A stretch of 64,000 nt of DNA from NCEH01 sp040049195. GTDB taxonomy: Bacteria > Pseudomonadota > Alphaproteobacteria > Rhizobiales > Xanthobacteraceae. The notes under the pieces were generated by a model. It had not been told where the DNA came from. It did not search any database and worked only from the letters and a program-made list of their open reading frames with translations. Each line of letters starts with the position of its first letter. Position 1 is the first letter of the stretch. This document shows positions 1-8,300 of the stretch, one piece after another. The stretch lies in the NCBI RefSeq assembly GCF_040049195.1, contig NZ_JBDZDL010000003.1. The stretch is one strand, 5' to 3'. The position numbers were made by a program, and so were the translations under genes.

Positions 1-641
1 TCGAGAATGACGTTGGCACCCTTGCCGCCGGTGGCGCTCTTCACCTCGGCGACGAAATCCTGGGTCTTGTAGTCGATGGCGAGGTCGGCGCCGAGCTTGA
101 GGCAGGCCGTGCACTTTTCCGCAGAACCCGCGGTGGTGATGACGGTGGCGCCGAATGCCTTGCCGAGCTGGATCGCCGTGGTGCCGATGCCGCCCGTGCC
201 GCCGTGCACCAGCAGCGTCTCGCCGCGCTTGAGGCCGCCGCGGTCGAACACGTTGCTCCACACGGTGAAGAAGGTTTCCGGAATGGCCGCCGCTTCCACC
301 ATCGACAGGCCCTCGGGCACCGGCAAAGCGGTCGCCTCGTGGCTCAGGCAATATTGCGCATAGCCCCCGCCCGTGACGAGCGCGCACACCGCATCGCCGA
401 GCTTGAACCGCGTCACCTCGGCTCCCAAGGCCACGACGATGCCGGCGATCTCCAGGCCGGGAATGTCGGAGGCGCCGGGAGGGGCGGGATAAAGGCCGCG
501 CCGCTGCACCACGTCGGGGCGGTTCACGCCGGCGGCTTCCACCTTCACCAGAATCTCCCGCGCGCCGGGCACCGGCACCGGCCGCTCGCCGGGCACGAGC
601 ACCTCGGGGCCGCCGGGGGTGGTGATGTTGATGGCGGTCAT
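1..641 (-). CDS. NAD(P)H-quinone oxidoreductase (zinc-free MDR family), 3' end outside window
   Basis: Medium-chain dehydrogenase/reductase of the quinone oxidoreductase (PIG3-like) branch, a cytosolic NAD(P)H-dependent reductase of quinones or other electrophiles. The reading frame entering from the left edge begins MTAINITTPGGPEVL and shows the GroES-like N-terminal half (VNRPDVVQRRGLYPAPPG, PGLEIAG) followed by the nucleotide-binding start VHGGTGGIGTTAIQLGKA. The cysteines that bind catalytic zinc in alcohol dehydrogenases are not seen. The C-terminal third lies beyond base 1. The start at 641 fits the family; an in-frame ATG at 671 would add ten residues, and neither has a clear Shine-Dalgarno. 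The exact substrate cannot be read from sequence. Confidence 0.85.
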   Translation of the reverse strand, partial: MTAINITTPGGPEVLVPGERPVPVPGAREILVKVEAAGVNRPDVVQRRGLYPAPPGASDIPGLEIAGIVVALGAEVTRFKLGDAVCALVTGGGYAQYCLSHEATALPVPEGLSMVEAAAIPETFFTVWSNVFDRGGLKRGETLLVHGGTGGIGTTAIQLGKAFGATVITTAGSAEKCTACLKLGADLAIDYKTQDFVAEVKSATGGKGANVIL

Positions 642-913
642 GGTTGCGGGAAGGGAGGAAGCGTGTGTCATGGCGCGGTTCCGGAATGGGGCGGGAGGCG
701 CCCGACCGTGACGGTGCGGGACGGGAAGGGGCGTCCGGCGCGGCAGCACCGGGGTTCGCCCTACTATCCCATGCGGGGCGGGGAAAAAACGGAAAGATGG
801 ACGCGCGGGGCGCGAGCGGCTTTTATCCGCCCCCGATGACCCTGATCGGGCATGCCGTCTCGGGATGCCTTCGTTTCAGCACGTCAGCGTTTCAGCGGCC
901 AGGAGTGCGCGCC

Positions 914-1102
914 ATGGACGACGACCGCCCCATCGCCCAGAACCCCACGCCGGTGCTTGCCCCGGCGGATCTGGACCGCCTGTCGGTGGACGAGATCGAT
1001 GCCCGCGTCGCGCTGCTGCACGAGGAAATCGCCCGGCTGGAACGGGCCAAGGCGGCGAAGATCGCCTCGCGCGATGCCGCCCATTCCGTGTTTAAGATCT
1101 GA
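914..1102 (+). CDS. DUF1192 family small protein
   Basis: A 62-residue acidic protein recognised as DUF1192, a short family of unknown function widespread in alphaproteobacteria. The core LSVDEIDARVALLHEEIARL is predicted helical, followed by a basic linker and a short tail ending in FKI. The start is chosen at the ATG with AGGAG nine bases upstream (901-905); a longer open frame from 644 is not supported. It is transcribed divergently from the quinone oxidoreductase gene, with no gene between them at 642-913. Function is unknown. Confidence 0.8.
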   Translation: MDDDRPIAQNPTPVLAPADLDRLSVDEIDARVALLHEEIARLERAKAAKIASRDAAHSVFKI

Positions 1103-1140
1103 ACCCGCCAGCCCTGGAACGACGCTTCAGGCATGGCAAA

Positions 1141-1160
1141 GCCGGCTCGGATGAGCCGGC
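1141..1160 (-). terminator. Perfect 8-bp hairpin downstream of rpmE
   Basis: GCCGGCTC-GGAT-GAGCCGGC forms a perfect 8-bp stem with a 4-base loop. On the minus strand it is followed by TTTGCC, so it can end the rpmE transcript about 95 bases after the stop codon. The T-run is short, so termination strength is uncertain. Confidence 0.5.
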
Positions 1161-1254
1161 GCGAAAGCGCGGCAGAAGGGGCCGCGCGCAGAATTTAAAG
1201 CCAGCGCACCGGTGCGACCGAGCCCCGCAGGACGCGGCGCCGCACCCCGTGCGA

Positions 1255-1479
1255 TCAGCCCTTGAGCAGGCCGCCGAACTTGTTCTTGAAGCGGGAAACA
1301 CGGCCGCCGCGGTCGAGCAGCTGCTGGGTGCCGCCGGTCCACGCCGGGTGCGTGCGCGGATCGATGTCGAGCTGAAGGCTGTCGCCCTCCTTGCCGAAGG
1401 TCGATCGCGTCGTGTACTCGGTGCCGTCAGTCATCACCACCTTGATGAAATGGTAATCGGGGTGAACGTCGCTCTTCAT
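1255..1479 (-). CDS. rpmE: 50S ribosomal protein L31
   Basis: A 74-residue ribosomal protein L31 of the large subunit central protuberance. The start MKSDVHPDYHFIKVVMTDG and the segment DIDPRTHPAWTGG are diagnostic. The four zinc-binding cysteines of the zinc-type L31 are absent, as is usual for alphaproteobacterial L31. The start at 1479 is preferred over an upstream in-frame ATG at 1509 because MKSDVHP is the family N-terminus. It is divergent from the ABC exporter gene; a possible promoter is TTGTGT (1580-1585) and TTATAG (1558-1563) read on the minus strand, with 16 bases between. Confidence 0.95.
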   Translation of the reverse strand: MKSDVHPDYHFIKVVMTDGTEYTTRSTFGKEGDSLQLDIDPRTHPAWTGGTQQLLDRGGRVSRFKNKFGGLLKG

Positions 1480-1546
1480 GGGTTGCGTCCTTCTCGCCGC
1501 GCCGAGCATTCAAGCCCGCAGCGGTATGAATTCGTTTCCTGAGGGA

Positions 1547-3379
1547 ATGAGGCGGGTCTATAACCGAGAGCATCCGTTGACACAAGCCGACACCGCACTG
1601 GAACCCGCCGTCGATCCCTCCAAATCGACCAGAAGGCGCCGCAGCATCGGTCCGCTGCTGGCCCTCGGTCCGTATATTCTGCGCTATCGCTCGCGGGTAT
1701 GCGGCGCGCTGATCGCGCTCACCGTGGCGGCCCTTGCCACCCTCGCCATGCCCGTCGCCGTTCGGCGCATGATCGATTACGGCTTCGCCGCCGACCATGC
1801 GGGGCTGATCGACCGCTATTTCGCCGTGCTGATCGTGGTCGTGGGCGTTCTCGCCCTCGCCTCCGCCGCGCGCTATTACCTCGTGACCACGCTTGGTGAA
1901 CGGGTGGTCGCGGACCTGCGGGCCGCCGTGTTCGCGCGCCTCACCACGCTGGACGGCACCTTCTTCGATACCGCGCGGGCCGGCGAGCTGACCTCGCGCC
2001 TGGTCGGCGACACGACGCAGATCAAGTCGGCGGTCGGCTCCTCCGCCTCGGTGGCGCTGCGCAATCTCGTCATGTGCATCGGCGCCGTCATCATGATGGT
2101 GGTCACGAGCCCGCGCCTGTCGGGCCTGGTGCTGATCGTCATTCCCTTGATCGTGCTGCCGCTGGTCGCCTCGGGCCGCAAGGTGCGGGCGCGCTCGCGG
2201 GCGGCACAGGATACGCTGGCGGAAGCCTCCGCCTATGCCTCCGAAGTGATCGGCGCCATGCGCGCGGTTCAGGCCTCCACCGCCGAGGGCTCGGCGCGCG
2301 CGCAGTTCGATCGCGCGGTGGAAAAGTCCTTCGAGGCGGCGCGCGGCGCCACGGCAGCGCGGTCCTGGCTCACCGGCGTCATCATCTTCCTGGTGTTTTC
2401 CGGCGTGGTCGGCGTGCTCTGGGTGGGCGCCCAATCGGTGCTGAACGGGTCCATGTCGTCAGGCCAGCTCAGCCAGTTCCTGCTGTTCGCGGTTCTCGCG
2501 GCCAGCGGGCTCGGAGAATTGTCGCAGGTGTGGGGCGAGGTTTCCGCCGCCTCCGGCGCTGCGGAGCGCATCGGCGAATTGCTCAAGGAAGAGCCGAAGG
2601 TGAAGGCCCCCGCCGCGCCCGTGGCGCTCGGCCGGGTCTCCGGCGCCATCCGGTTCGACCATGTGGGTTTCACCTATCCCACCCGGCCCCATGCGCCGGC
2701 TTTGCGCGACGTTTCCTTCGCCATTCGGCCCGGCGAGCGGGTGGCGCTGGTGGGGCCGTCCGGCGCCGGCAAGAGCACCGTGTTCCAATTGCTGGAGCGC
2801 TTCTACGACCCGCAGACCGGCGCGATCCTGCTGGACGAGATCGACGTGACGCGCTGCGATCCTGTCGCGGTGCGGCTGAACCTCGCTTTGGTGCCGCAGG
2901 ACGTGGCGATCTTCGCGGACACGGTGCGTGAGAACATCCGCCTGGCCCGTCCGGCGGCGAGCGATGCAGAGGTGGAGGCCGCCGGCCGCGCCGCCTTGGT
3001 GGACGAGTTCGTGACCCGCATGCCCGACGGCTGGGACACGCTGGTGGGCGAGCGCGGGGTGACGCTTTCCGGCGGGCAGCGCCAGCGCATCGTGATCGCC
3101 CGCGCGATCCTGCGCGCCGCGCCCATCCTGCTGCTGGACGAAGCCACCAGCGCGCTGGATGCGGAAAGCGAGACCCTGGTGCAGACCGCGCTCGAGCGCT
3201 CCATGGAAGGGCGCACCACGCTGGTGATCGCCCATCGCCTCGCGACCGTGCTTTCCGCCGATCGCATCCTGGTGATGGAAGACGGGCGCATCGTCGATGA
3301 AGGCACCCATTCCGAACTGGTGGGCAAAGGCGGCCTCTATGCCCGCCTTGCCGCGCTTCAGTTCAACACGGCGGCCTGA
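1547..3379 (+). CDS. MsbA-like ABC exporter (fused permease and ATPase)
   Basis: About 610 residues: a six-helix type IV exporter transmembrane domain (roughly 40-340) followed by a nucleotide-binding domain. Walker A GPSGAGKST lies near residue 403, the signature LSGGQRQR near 507, Walker B ILLLDEATSALD near 528 and the switch histidine in IAHR near 560. It should work as an inner-membrane homodimer exporting a lipid or hydrophobic compound; the substrate cannot be inferred. Start 1547 has GAGGGA just upstream; in-frame ATGs at 1526 and 1478 are alternatives. The 5' end overlaps the likely promoter of divergent rpmE. Confidence 0.9.
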   Translation: MRRVYNREHPLTQADTALEPAVDPSKSTRRRRSIGPLLALGPYILRYRSRVCGALIALTVAALATLAMPVAVRRMIDYGFAADHAGLIDRYFAVLIVVVGVLALASAARYYLVTTLGERVVADLRAAVFARLTTLDGTFFDTARAGELTSRLVGDTTQIKSAVGSSASVALRNLVMCIGAVIMMVVTSPRLSGLVLIVIPLIVLPLVASGRKVRARSRAAQDTLAEASAYASEVIGAMRAVQASTAEGSARAQFDRAVEKSFEAARGATAARSWLTGVIIFLVFSGVVGVLWVGAQSVLNGSMSSGQLSQFLLFAVLAASGLGELSQVWGEVSAASGAAERIGELLKEEPKVKAPAAPVALGRVSGAIRFDHVGFTYPTRPHAPALRDVSFAIRPGERVALVGPSGAGKSTVFQLLERFYDPQTGAILLDEIDVTRCDPVAVRLNLALVPQDVAIFADTVRENIRLARPAASDAEVEAAGRAALVDEFVTRMPDGWDTLVGERGVTLSGGQRQRIVIARAILRAAPILLLDEATSALDAESETLVQTALERSMEGRTTLVIAHRLATVLSADRILVMEDGRIVDEGTHSELVGKGGLYARLAALQFNTAA

Positions 3380-3386
3380 GGCCGCC

Positions 3387-3665
3387 TCAGCCCACGACCA
3401 GATCGGCCACCTCCGGGTGGCGGGCAGACCAGGCCGCCATGAAGGAGCATTGGGTGACCGCCTTGTGCCCATCCTCGCGGATATGCGCGAACACGCCGGC
3501 CGCGAGGCGCGAGCCGATGCCCTGGCCGGACAGCGCCTGCGGCACCTCGGTGTGGGTGAGGATGACCCGGTCGCCGTCGCGCTTGTAATAGGCGAGCGCG
3601 AGTTCCTCGCCCACCTTCAGCTCGAAGCGGTTCTGGGCCGGATTGTCGATGACGTCTGTCGGCAT
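3387..3665 (-). CDS. YjdJ-type GNAT N-acetyltransferase
   Basis: A 92-residue single-domain acetyltransferase-like protein of the YjdJ/NATD1 group (COG2388). The sequence LTHTEVPQALSGQGIGSRL carries the acetyl-CoA pyrophosphate-binding motif (Q-x-x-G-x-G/A), and the C-terminus AAWSARHPEVADLV is typical. Members are much smaller than standard GNAT enzymes and their substrates are largely unknown. The gene converges on the ABC exporter gene, with only seven bases between the stops. Start 3665 gives MPTDVIDN, matching the family length. Confidence 0.88.
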   Translation of the reverse strand: MPTDVIDNPAQNRFELKVGEELALAYYKRDGDRVILTHTEVPQALSGQGIGSRLAAGVFAHIREDGHKAVTQCSFMAAWSARHPEVADLVVG

Positions 3666-3787
3666 GGGGGCTCCGTTCTGCGTGCGATGTTGCCGAAGCA
3701 TAAGCCCGAAGAACCGCGGATCGCAGCGGCGGGGCGCCATCACTTTCCCGTTGTGCACGGCCGCGTTCGGGCGGGGGTAGGTGCAGT

Positions 3788-4252
3788 TCAGGCGGCGGGA
3801 CGCCATTCCATGCGCCAGATCGCCCGGCCGGACATGGGATTTTGCCCGGCGGAGGCGATCTCGAACCCGAGCCGCTTGTAGAAGGCGACGGCGCGCGGAT
3901 TGTCCTGGTTCACATCCAGCGCGATGCCGCCCGGCGCGCGCCGCTTGGCGGCGTCCATCAGCGCCTCCGCAGCCCCCTGCCCCCAATGGGCCGGCGCCAC
4001 TGCCAATTGGTCGAGATAGCCGGTGCGTGGATCGATGATCACAAACCCTGCGGGCGCACCGGCGGGCGCATCCAGCGCCACATGGGTTTCGGCGCCGTGC
4101 CCGTGCAGCTCGGCGATGTGATCCAGGAACCAAGGCCGGCGCGCTTCGAAATCGATCTCCGGCATGGTCTTCGCCCAGGTTGCGACCCAAAGATCGGCAA
4201 GCGCGGGCAGATGGGCGGGAGCGAAGGGCACGACGGTGAAGGACGAGGCCAT
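3788..4252 (-). CDS. GNAT family N-acetyltransferase
   Basis: A GNAT acetyltransferase of 154 residues. The motif A region LDQLAVAPAHWGQGAAEAL binds acetyl-CoA, and DVNQDNPRAVAFYKRLGF is the characteristic C-terminal strand and helix. It acts in the cytosol on an unidentified amine. The start at 4252 has AAGGCG a few bases upstream; an ATG at 4276 would add eight residues. It is transcribed in the same direction as the neighbouring YjdJ-like gene, 122 bases away, so co-transcription is possible but not shown. Confidence 0.88.
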   Translation of the reverse strand: MASSFTVVPFAPAHLPALADLWVATWAKTMPEIDFEARRPWFLDHIAELHGHGAETHVALDAPAGAPAGFVIIDPRTGYLDQLAVAPAHWGQGAAEALMDAAKRRAPGGIALDVNQDNPRAVAFYKRLGFEIASAGQNPMSGRAIWRMEWRPAA

Positions 4253-4476
4253 GATGCGCCTTGCGTGGGGGATCATTGCGCCACTCTAGCCCGCCTCGGG
4301 CCGGTGCGTCATGGCGCCTTGCAAGGCCACCCGCCGCGATCCGGCAGCGGGTCACCGCGCCCGCATCGGGAAAAGGCGGGGAGGGGTGAGGTCCAGGCGG
4401 ACGAGACCTGTCCGGCGGAGGCGGCCGGCCCCTCCCCGGGCGCGCATCGTCTGCGCGCAGGGGAATTCTGTCGCGC

Positions 4477-4941
4477 TCAGTCCGGCAGCACGAGGCGGCC
4501 GGCATCGTCGAAGGGGAAGAAGGGATTGTGCGCCACTTCCCACACATGGCCGTCGGGATCGGTGAAATAGCCGCTATAGCCGCCCCAGAAGACGTGTTGC
4601 CCCGCCTTCACCACCCTCCCACCCGCCGCCTGCGCGGCCGCGAGGGTGGCATCCACCTCCCCCTCCCCGGCGACATTGAAGGCGAGCGCAATGCCAGAAA
4701 ATCCGCCCGGCCCGGTATCCGCCAGGGTCGCATCCGCGGCCAGTTCCGGCCGGGGGAACAGCGCGAGCCCCACGTTGCCGGCCTCGAAGAAGGCGACGCC
4801 CTGCGTCCCCCGATCCCGACGCACGAGGCCGAGGGCGTCATAAAAGGCAATCGCGCGGGGAAGGGCGGCGACGCCGAGCGTCACCAGATGCAGGCGCAGC
4901 GGCGGCGCGGCGGGCGGAACGGACGAGGCAGCGGACGTCAT
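4477..4941 (-). CDS. VOC family (glyoxalase/bleomycin-resistance fold) protein
   Basis: A 154-residue vicinal-oxygen-chelate protein with two beta-alpha-beta-beta-beta repeats: LHLVTLGVAALPRAIAFYDA at the start of the first, and YFTDPDGHVWEVAHNPFF near the end of the second, the latter containing a usual metal-ligand Glu. Homologues bind small metabolites or act as metal-dependent isomerases or dioxygenases; no substrate can be assigned. It lies ten bases after the stop of the upstream radical SAM gene on the same strand, so the two are probably co-transcribed and this gene may share the SOS control proposed for that gene. Confidence 0.88.
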   Translation of the reverse strand: MTSAASSVPPAAPPLRLHLVTLGVAALPRAIAFYDALGLVRRDRGTQGVAFFEAGNVGLALFPRPELAADATLADTGPGGFSGIALAFNVAGEGEVDATLAAAQAAGGRVVKAGQHVFWGGYSGYFTDPDGHVWEVAHNPFFPFDDAGRLVLPD

Positions 4942-4951
4942 CGGGAAAGTC

Positions 4952-6331
4952 TCACTCGAAAAGCGACAATTGCTCGCCCACCTGGGTGGCGCGCTTGAAA
5001 TGCTCGGTGGTCAGCTTCAGCCCGCGCCCCACGAGGCCGAGCCGGCGGGCCGCGATCTCGAACCGCCGGCCGATGGTCCAGGCATAGGGCCCCTCCCCCC
5101 GGCCGCGCTTGCCGAAGCCGGAATCATAATCCTTGCCGCCATGCATCTCGCGCACCAGCGACATGATGTGGCGCGCCTTCTCCGGGAAATGGGCGGCCAG
5201 CCACTCGCGGAACATGTCGGCGATCTCCAGCGGCAGGCGCAGCGTCACATAGCCGGCCTCGATGGCGCCGGCCGCCTTGGCGCTGTCGAGAATGCGTTCG
5301 ATCTCCATGTCGTTGAGCGCGGGGATCAGCGGGGCGGTGAGCACGGCGGTGGGAATGCCCGCATCGCTCAGCCGCCGGATGGTCTCCAGCCGCCGTGCCG
5401 GGCTGGCCGCGCGCGGCTCCATCAGGCGGGCGAGCTTGGGATCGAGGGTGGTGATGGAGATCGCCACCTTCACCAGCCCGCGCGCGGCCATGGGGGCGAG
5501 GATGTCGATATCGCGCGCCACGAGGCCGGACTTGGTGACGATGCCCACCGGATGACCGAAATCCCGTAGCACCTCCAGCAGCCGGCGCGTGACTTCATAT
5601 TGCCGCTCGATGGGCTGGTAGGGATCGGTATTGGTGCCCATGGCAATGGTGCGGGGCGTATAGGTGCGGTGCATCAGCTCGCGCGCGAGCAGTTCCGGCG
5701 CGTCCGGCTTGACGAACAGCTTGCTCTCGAAATCCAGCCCCGCCGAAAGCCCGTGATAGGCGTGGGTGGGCCGGGCGAAACAATAGATGCAGCCGTGCTC
5801 GCAGCCGCGATAGGCATTGATCGACCGGTCGAAGGCGATGTCCGGCGACGTGTTGCGGGTGATGACGGTGCGCGCCCGCTCCTCCACCACCTCGGTGCGG
5901 AACGCCGGCAGGTCCTCCAGGCTCGCCCAGCCGTCATCGAACAGGATGCGCGCCGCAGGCTCGAACCGGCCGGCGGCATTGGACACCGCGCCGCGCCCCC
6001 GGCGGCGGGCTTCGCCCACCTGCGCCAACGGGTCCACATCCACCGCCGTCAACATGTGGTCGGGCGGGGCTGAAGCCGCTGCGGCATGTGCCTGTGGCAG
6101 CGCCATGGCTTCCGCTTCGGCACGGCCCAGGGCCAGCGCATGCGTCCTGGCCGCTGCGCGCAGGCCCCGATCCTCGTTCAGGCGGCCAACAATCTGGTCG
6201 CTTTTGTTGCTTTTTTTTGTCGCGGATGCGACGGAACGCTTCGCCTGTGCCCGCACGGGGCGGGGCGCGGGCCCTGCGGCCGGGGCACCGGCTGAAGTTG
6301 CCGGAAGGGCAGAATCGCGCTGAGAATCCAT
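4952..6331 (-). CDS. PA0069-family radical SAM protein (SplB-like)
   Basis: A 459-residue radical SAM enzyme of the PA0069 family, related to spore photoproduct lyase (SplB). The 4Fe-4S cluster motif is C-x3-C-x2-C at residues 177, 181 and 184 (GCEHGCIYCFARP), followed by a TIM-barrel half containing MGTNTDPYQPIE and GIVTKSGL. The first 90 residues are low-complexity and Ala/Lys-rich. The reaction is unknown; relation to SplB suggests nucleic-acid repair or modification. Start 6331 (MDSQRD) is preferred over an ATG at 6346. A perfect LexA-type direct repeat sits 24-38 bases upstream, so SOS control is likely. Confidence 0.9.
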   Translation of the reverse strand: MDSQRDSALPATSAGAPAAGPAPRPVRAQAKRSVASATKKSNKSDQIVGRLNEDRGLRAAARTHALALGRAEAEAMALPQAHAAAASAPPDHMLTAVDVDPLAQVGEARRRGRGAVSNAAGRFEPAARILFDDGWASLEDLPAFRTEVVEERARTVITRNTSPDIAFDRSINAYRGCEHGCIYCFARPTHAYHGLSAGLDFESKLFVKPDAPELLARELMHRTYTPRTIAMGTNTDPYQPIERQYEVTRRLLEVLRDFGHPVGIVTKSGLVARDIDILAPMAARGLVKVAISITTLDPKLARLMEPRAASPARRLETIRRLSDAGIPTAVLTAPLIPALNDMEIERILDSAKAAGAIEAGYVTLRLPLEIADMFREWLAAHFPEKARHIMSLVREMHGGKDYDSGFGKRGRGEGPYAWTIGRRFEIAARRLGLVGRGLKLTTEHFKRATQVGEQLSLFE

Positions 6332-6354
6332 GATTTCATGGTACATCAGCCTGC

Positions 6355-6369
6355 GAACAAAACAAGAAC
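6355..6369 (-). promoter_or_regulatory. LexA (SOS) box, GTTC-N7-GTTC
   Basis: The + strand reads GAACAAAACAAGAAC, i.e. GAAC-N7-GAAC; read toward the radical SAM gene it is GTTC-TTGTTTT-GTTC. This exact direct-repeat spacing is the established alphaproteobacterial LexA site. It lies 24-38 bases upstream of the chosen start codon, where a repressor would block transcription. Confidence 0.75.
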
Positions 6370-6400
6370 ATTAAGCTGAATGCGGCCGCTGTTTTTGGTC

Positions 6401-6428
6401 TTGAACCTTAGCGTATCTGGTATATTGT
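6401..6428 (+). promoter_or_regulatory. Possible promoter of the COX IV / pnt operon
   Basis: TTGAAC (6401-6406) and TATTGT (6423-6428) are separated by 16 bases, about 75 bases upstream of the COX IV start. The -10 match is weak; an overlapping TATATT (6421-6426) has too short a spacer. Confidence 0.35.
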
Positions 6429-6503
6429 CCACCAGCGCGAGTTGCCACAGCAGCCCTTCTCCGCTAAAGGGCCAAGGCCACCGTCAGCTGAGGGGAAACG
6501 CCA

Positions 6504-6656
6504 ATGGCCGAGCACGGCTCAATTGAATATGTGACAGCCGAGGGCAACGATTACGCCGAGCATGCCCGGACGTTTGCGCTTTTTACGCAGCTCACGAAAT
6601 ACGGCACGATTACGGTCGCCGTTATCCTCGTCCTCATGTGGATTTTCCTGCTCTGA
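6504..6656 (+). CDS. aa3-type cytochrome c oxidase subunit IV
   Basis: A 50-residue membrane micro-protein. The N-terminal half is soluble and contains EHARTFALFTQLTKY; the C-terminal half is a single transmembrane helix, ITVAVILVLMWIFLL. This matches the short alphaproteobacterial aa3 oxidase subunit IV family (COX4_pro_2), an accessory subunit of the proton-pumping terminal oxidase. AGGGG lies about ten bases before the ATG. The other oxidase subunits are not in the window. It is followed 30 bases later by pntA on the same strand, an arrangement known in many alphaproteobacteria. Confidence 0.85.
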   Translation: MAEHGSIEYVTAEGNDYAEHARTFALFTQLTKYGTITVAVILVLMWIFLL

Positions 6657-6686
6657 GTCTCGCACTCGGACTTCGGAGACGTTTCA

Positions 6687-7838
6687 ATGAAAATCGCTGT
6701 CCCCGTCGAGATTGATCTCGGCGAGCCGCGGGTTGCTGCGAGCCCCGATACGGTGAAGCGCCTGACCGCGCTTGGCGCCAACGTCGTGGTCGAAAGCGGC
6801 GCCGGCCTGAAATCCGGCATCCTCGATGCGGATTATGAATCCGCCGGTGCCACCATTGCTCAGACCGCATTCGACGCGGTGAGCGGTGCCGATGTGGTAC
6901 TCAAGGTCCGCCGTCCGACGGAAGCTGAACTTTCGTCCTATAAGCGTGGCGCCCTGGTGTTCGCGATCATGGACCCCTACGGCAACGAGGCCGCGCTGAA
7001 GGCCATGGCCGACGCCGGCGTCGCCGCCTTCGCCATGGAGCTGATGCCCCGCATCACCCGCGCGCAGGTCATGGACGTGCTGTCCTCCCAGGCCAATCTC
7101 GCCGGCTATCGCGCCGTCATCGATGCCGCCGAACAGTTCGGCCGCGCGCTGCCGATGATGATGACCGCCGCCGGCACGGTTCCCGCCGCCCGCGTGTTCG
7201 TCATGGGCGCCGGCGTCGCGGGCCTCCAGGCCATCGCCACCGCCCGCCGCCTCGGCGCCGTGGTGACCGCGACCGACGTGCGCCCCGCTTCCAAGGAACA
7301 AGTCGAGTCCCTCGGCGCCAAGTTCGTCGCCGTCGAGGACGACGAGTTCAAGCAGGCCGAGACCGCCGCCGGCTACGCCAAGCCCATGTCGGCCGAATAC
7401 CAGGCCAAGCAGGCCGCGCTCGTCGCCGAACACATCAAGAAGCAGGACATCGTCATCACGACCGCCCTGATCCCCGGCCGCGCCGCGCCGCGTCTGGTGA
7501 CGGCGGCCATGGTGGCCTCCATGAAGCCCGGCTCCGTGCTCATCGACCTCGCGGTCGAGCGCGGCGGCAATGTGGAAGGCGCCGAGCCCGGCCAGGTGGT
7601 GGACGTGAACGGCGTGAAGATCGTCGGCTATCTCAACGTCGCCGGCCGCATCGCCGCCTCGGCTTCGCTGCTGTACGCCAAGAACCTCTATGCCTTCGTC
7701 GAGACCCTGGTGGACAAGTCGGCCAAGGCCCTCGCCGTGAAGTGGGACGACGAGCTCGTGAAGGCGACGCTCCTCACCCGCGACGGCGCCGTGGTTCACC
7801 CGAACTTCGCCCCCAAGGTTGAGGGAGCCGCCCAATGA
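6687..7838 (+). CDS. pntA: Proton-translocating NAD(P) transhydrogenase, subunit alpha part 1
   Basis: The 383-residue NAD(H)-binding dI component of the inner-membrane transhydrogenase, which uses the proton gradient to drive hydride transfer from NADH to NADP+. The N-terminus MKIAVPVEIDLGEPRVAASP and the dinucleotide fold VMGAGVAGLQAIATARRLGA near residue 172 are diagnostic. As in other alphaproteobacteria the alpha subunit is split: this soluble part is separate from the membrane part encoded next. The Shine-Dalgarno GGAG precedes the ATG by eight bases. Its stop overlaps the next start (ATGA), implying translational coupling. Confidence 0.97.
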   Translation: MKIAVPVEIDLGEPRVAASPDTVKRLTALGANVVVESGAGLKSGILDADYESAGATIAQTAFDAVSGADVVLKVRRPTEAELSSYKRGALVFAIMDPYGNEAALKAMADAGVAAFAMELMPRITRAQVMDVLSSQANLAGYRAVIDAAEQFGRALPMMMTAAGTVPAARVFVMGAGVAGLQAIATARRLGAVVTATDVRPASKEQVESLGAKFVAVEDDEFKQAETAAGYAKPMSAEYQAKQAALVAEHIKKQDIVITTALIPGRAAPRLVTAAMVASMKPGSVLIDLAVERGGNVEGAEPGQVVDVNGVKIVGYLNVAGRIAASASLLYAKNLYAFVETLVDKSAKALAVKWDDELVKATLLTRDGAVVHPNFAPKVEGAAQ

Positions 7839-8290
7839 ACCCGATCACTGCACAAACCGCCGCCGACGCCGCCGCCCAGGCGCGCGCTGCCGCCGAGGTG
7901 GCCCGCCAGGCCGCCGAAGCCGCCCAGATCTATGCCGATCAGGCGGCCACGGCGCTGGGCGCGGTCGCCCATGCCGCCACCGGCGGTGCCATCGACCCGT
8001 TCGTGTTCCGCCTCTCCATCTTCGTGCTGGCCGTGTTCGTCGGCTATTACGTCGTGTGGTCGGTGACGCCGGCGCTCCACACCCCGCTCATGTCCGTTAC
8101 CAACGCGATCTCCTCGGTGATCGTGGTGGGCGCGCTGCTGGCGGTTGGTGTTTCCACGGTCGGCGATGCCGGTCATTCTCTGTGGGCGCGCGGCTTCGGC
8201 TTCATCGCTCTCATCTTTGCCTCGGTGAACATTTTCGGCGGGTTCCTCGTGACCAGCCGCATGCTCGCCATGTACCAAAAGAAGAAGTGA
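7835..8290 (+). CDS. pntAB: Proton-translocating NAD(P) transhydrogenase, subunit alpha part 2
   Basis: A 151-residue membrane component corresponding to the C-terminal transmembrane part of E. coli PntA. After an Ala-rich soluble N-terminus (about 50 residues, probably helical) come segments such as DPFVFRLSIFVLAVFVGYYV, AISSVIVVGALLAVGV and GFGFIALIFASVNIFGGFLV, the last being the conserved helix of the dII domain. With PntB it forms the proton channel. The start overlaps the pntA stop by four bases. Confidence 0.95.
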   Translation: MNPITAQTAADAAAQARAAAEVARQAAEAAQIYADQAATALGAVAHAATGGAIDPFVFRLSIFVLAVFVGYYVVWSVTPALHTPLMSVTNAISSVIVVGALLAVGVSTVGDAGHSLWARGFGFIALIFASVNIFGGFLVTSRMLAMYQKKK

Positions 8291-8300
8291 GGGCGGACCC

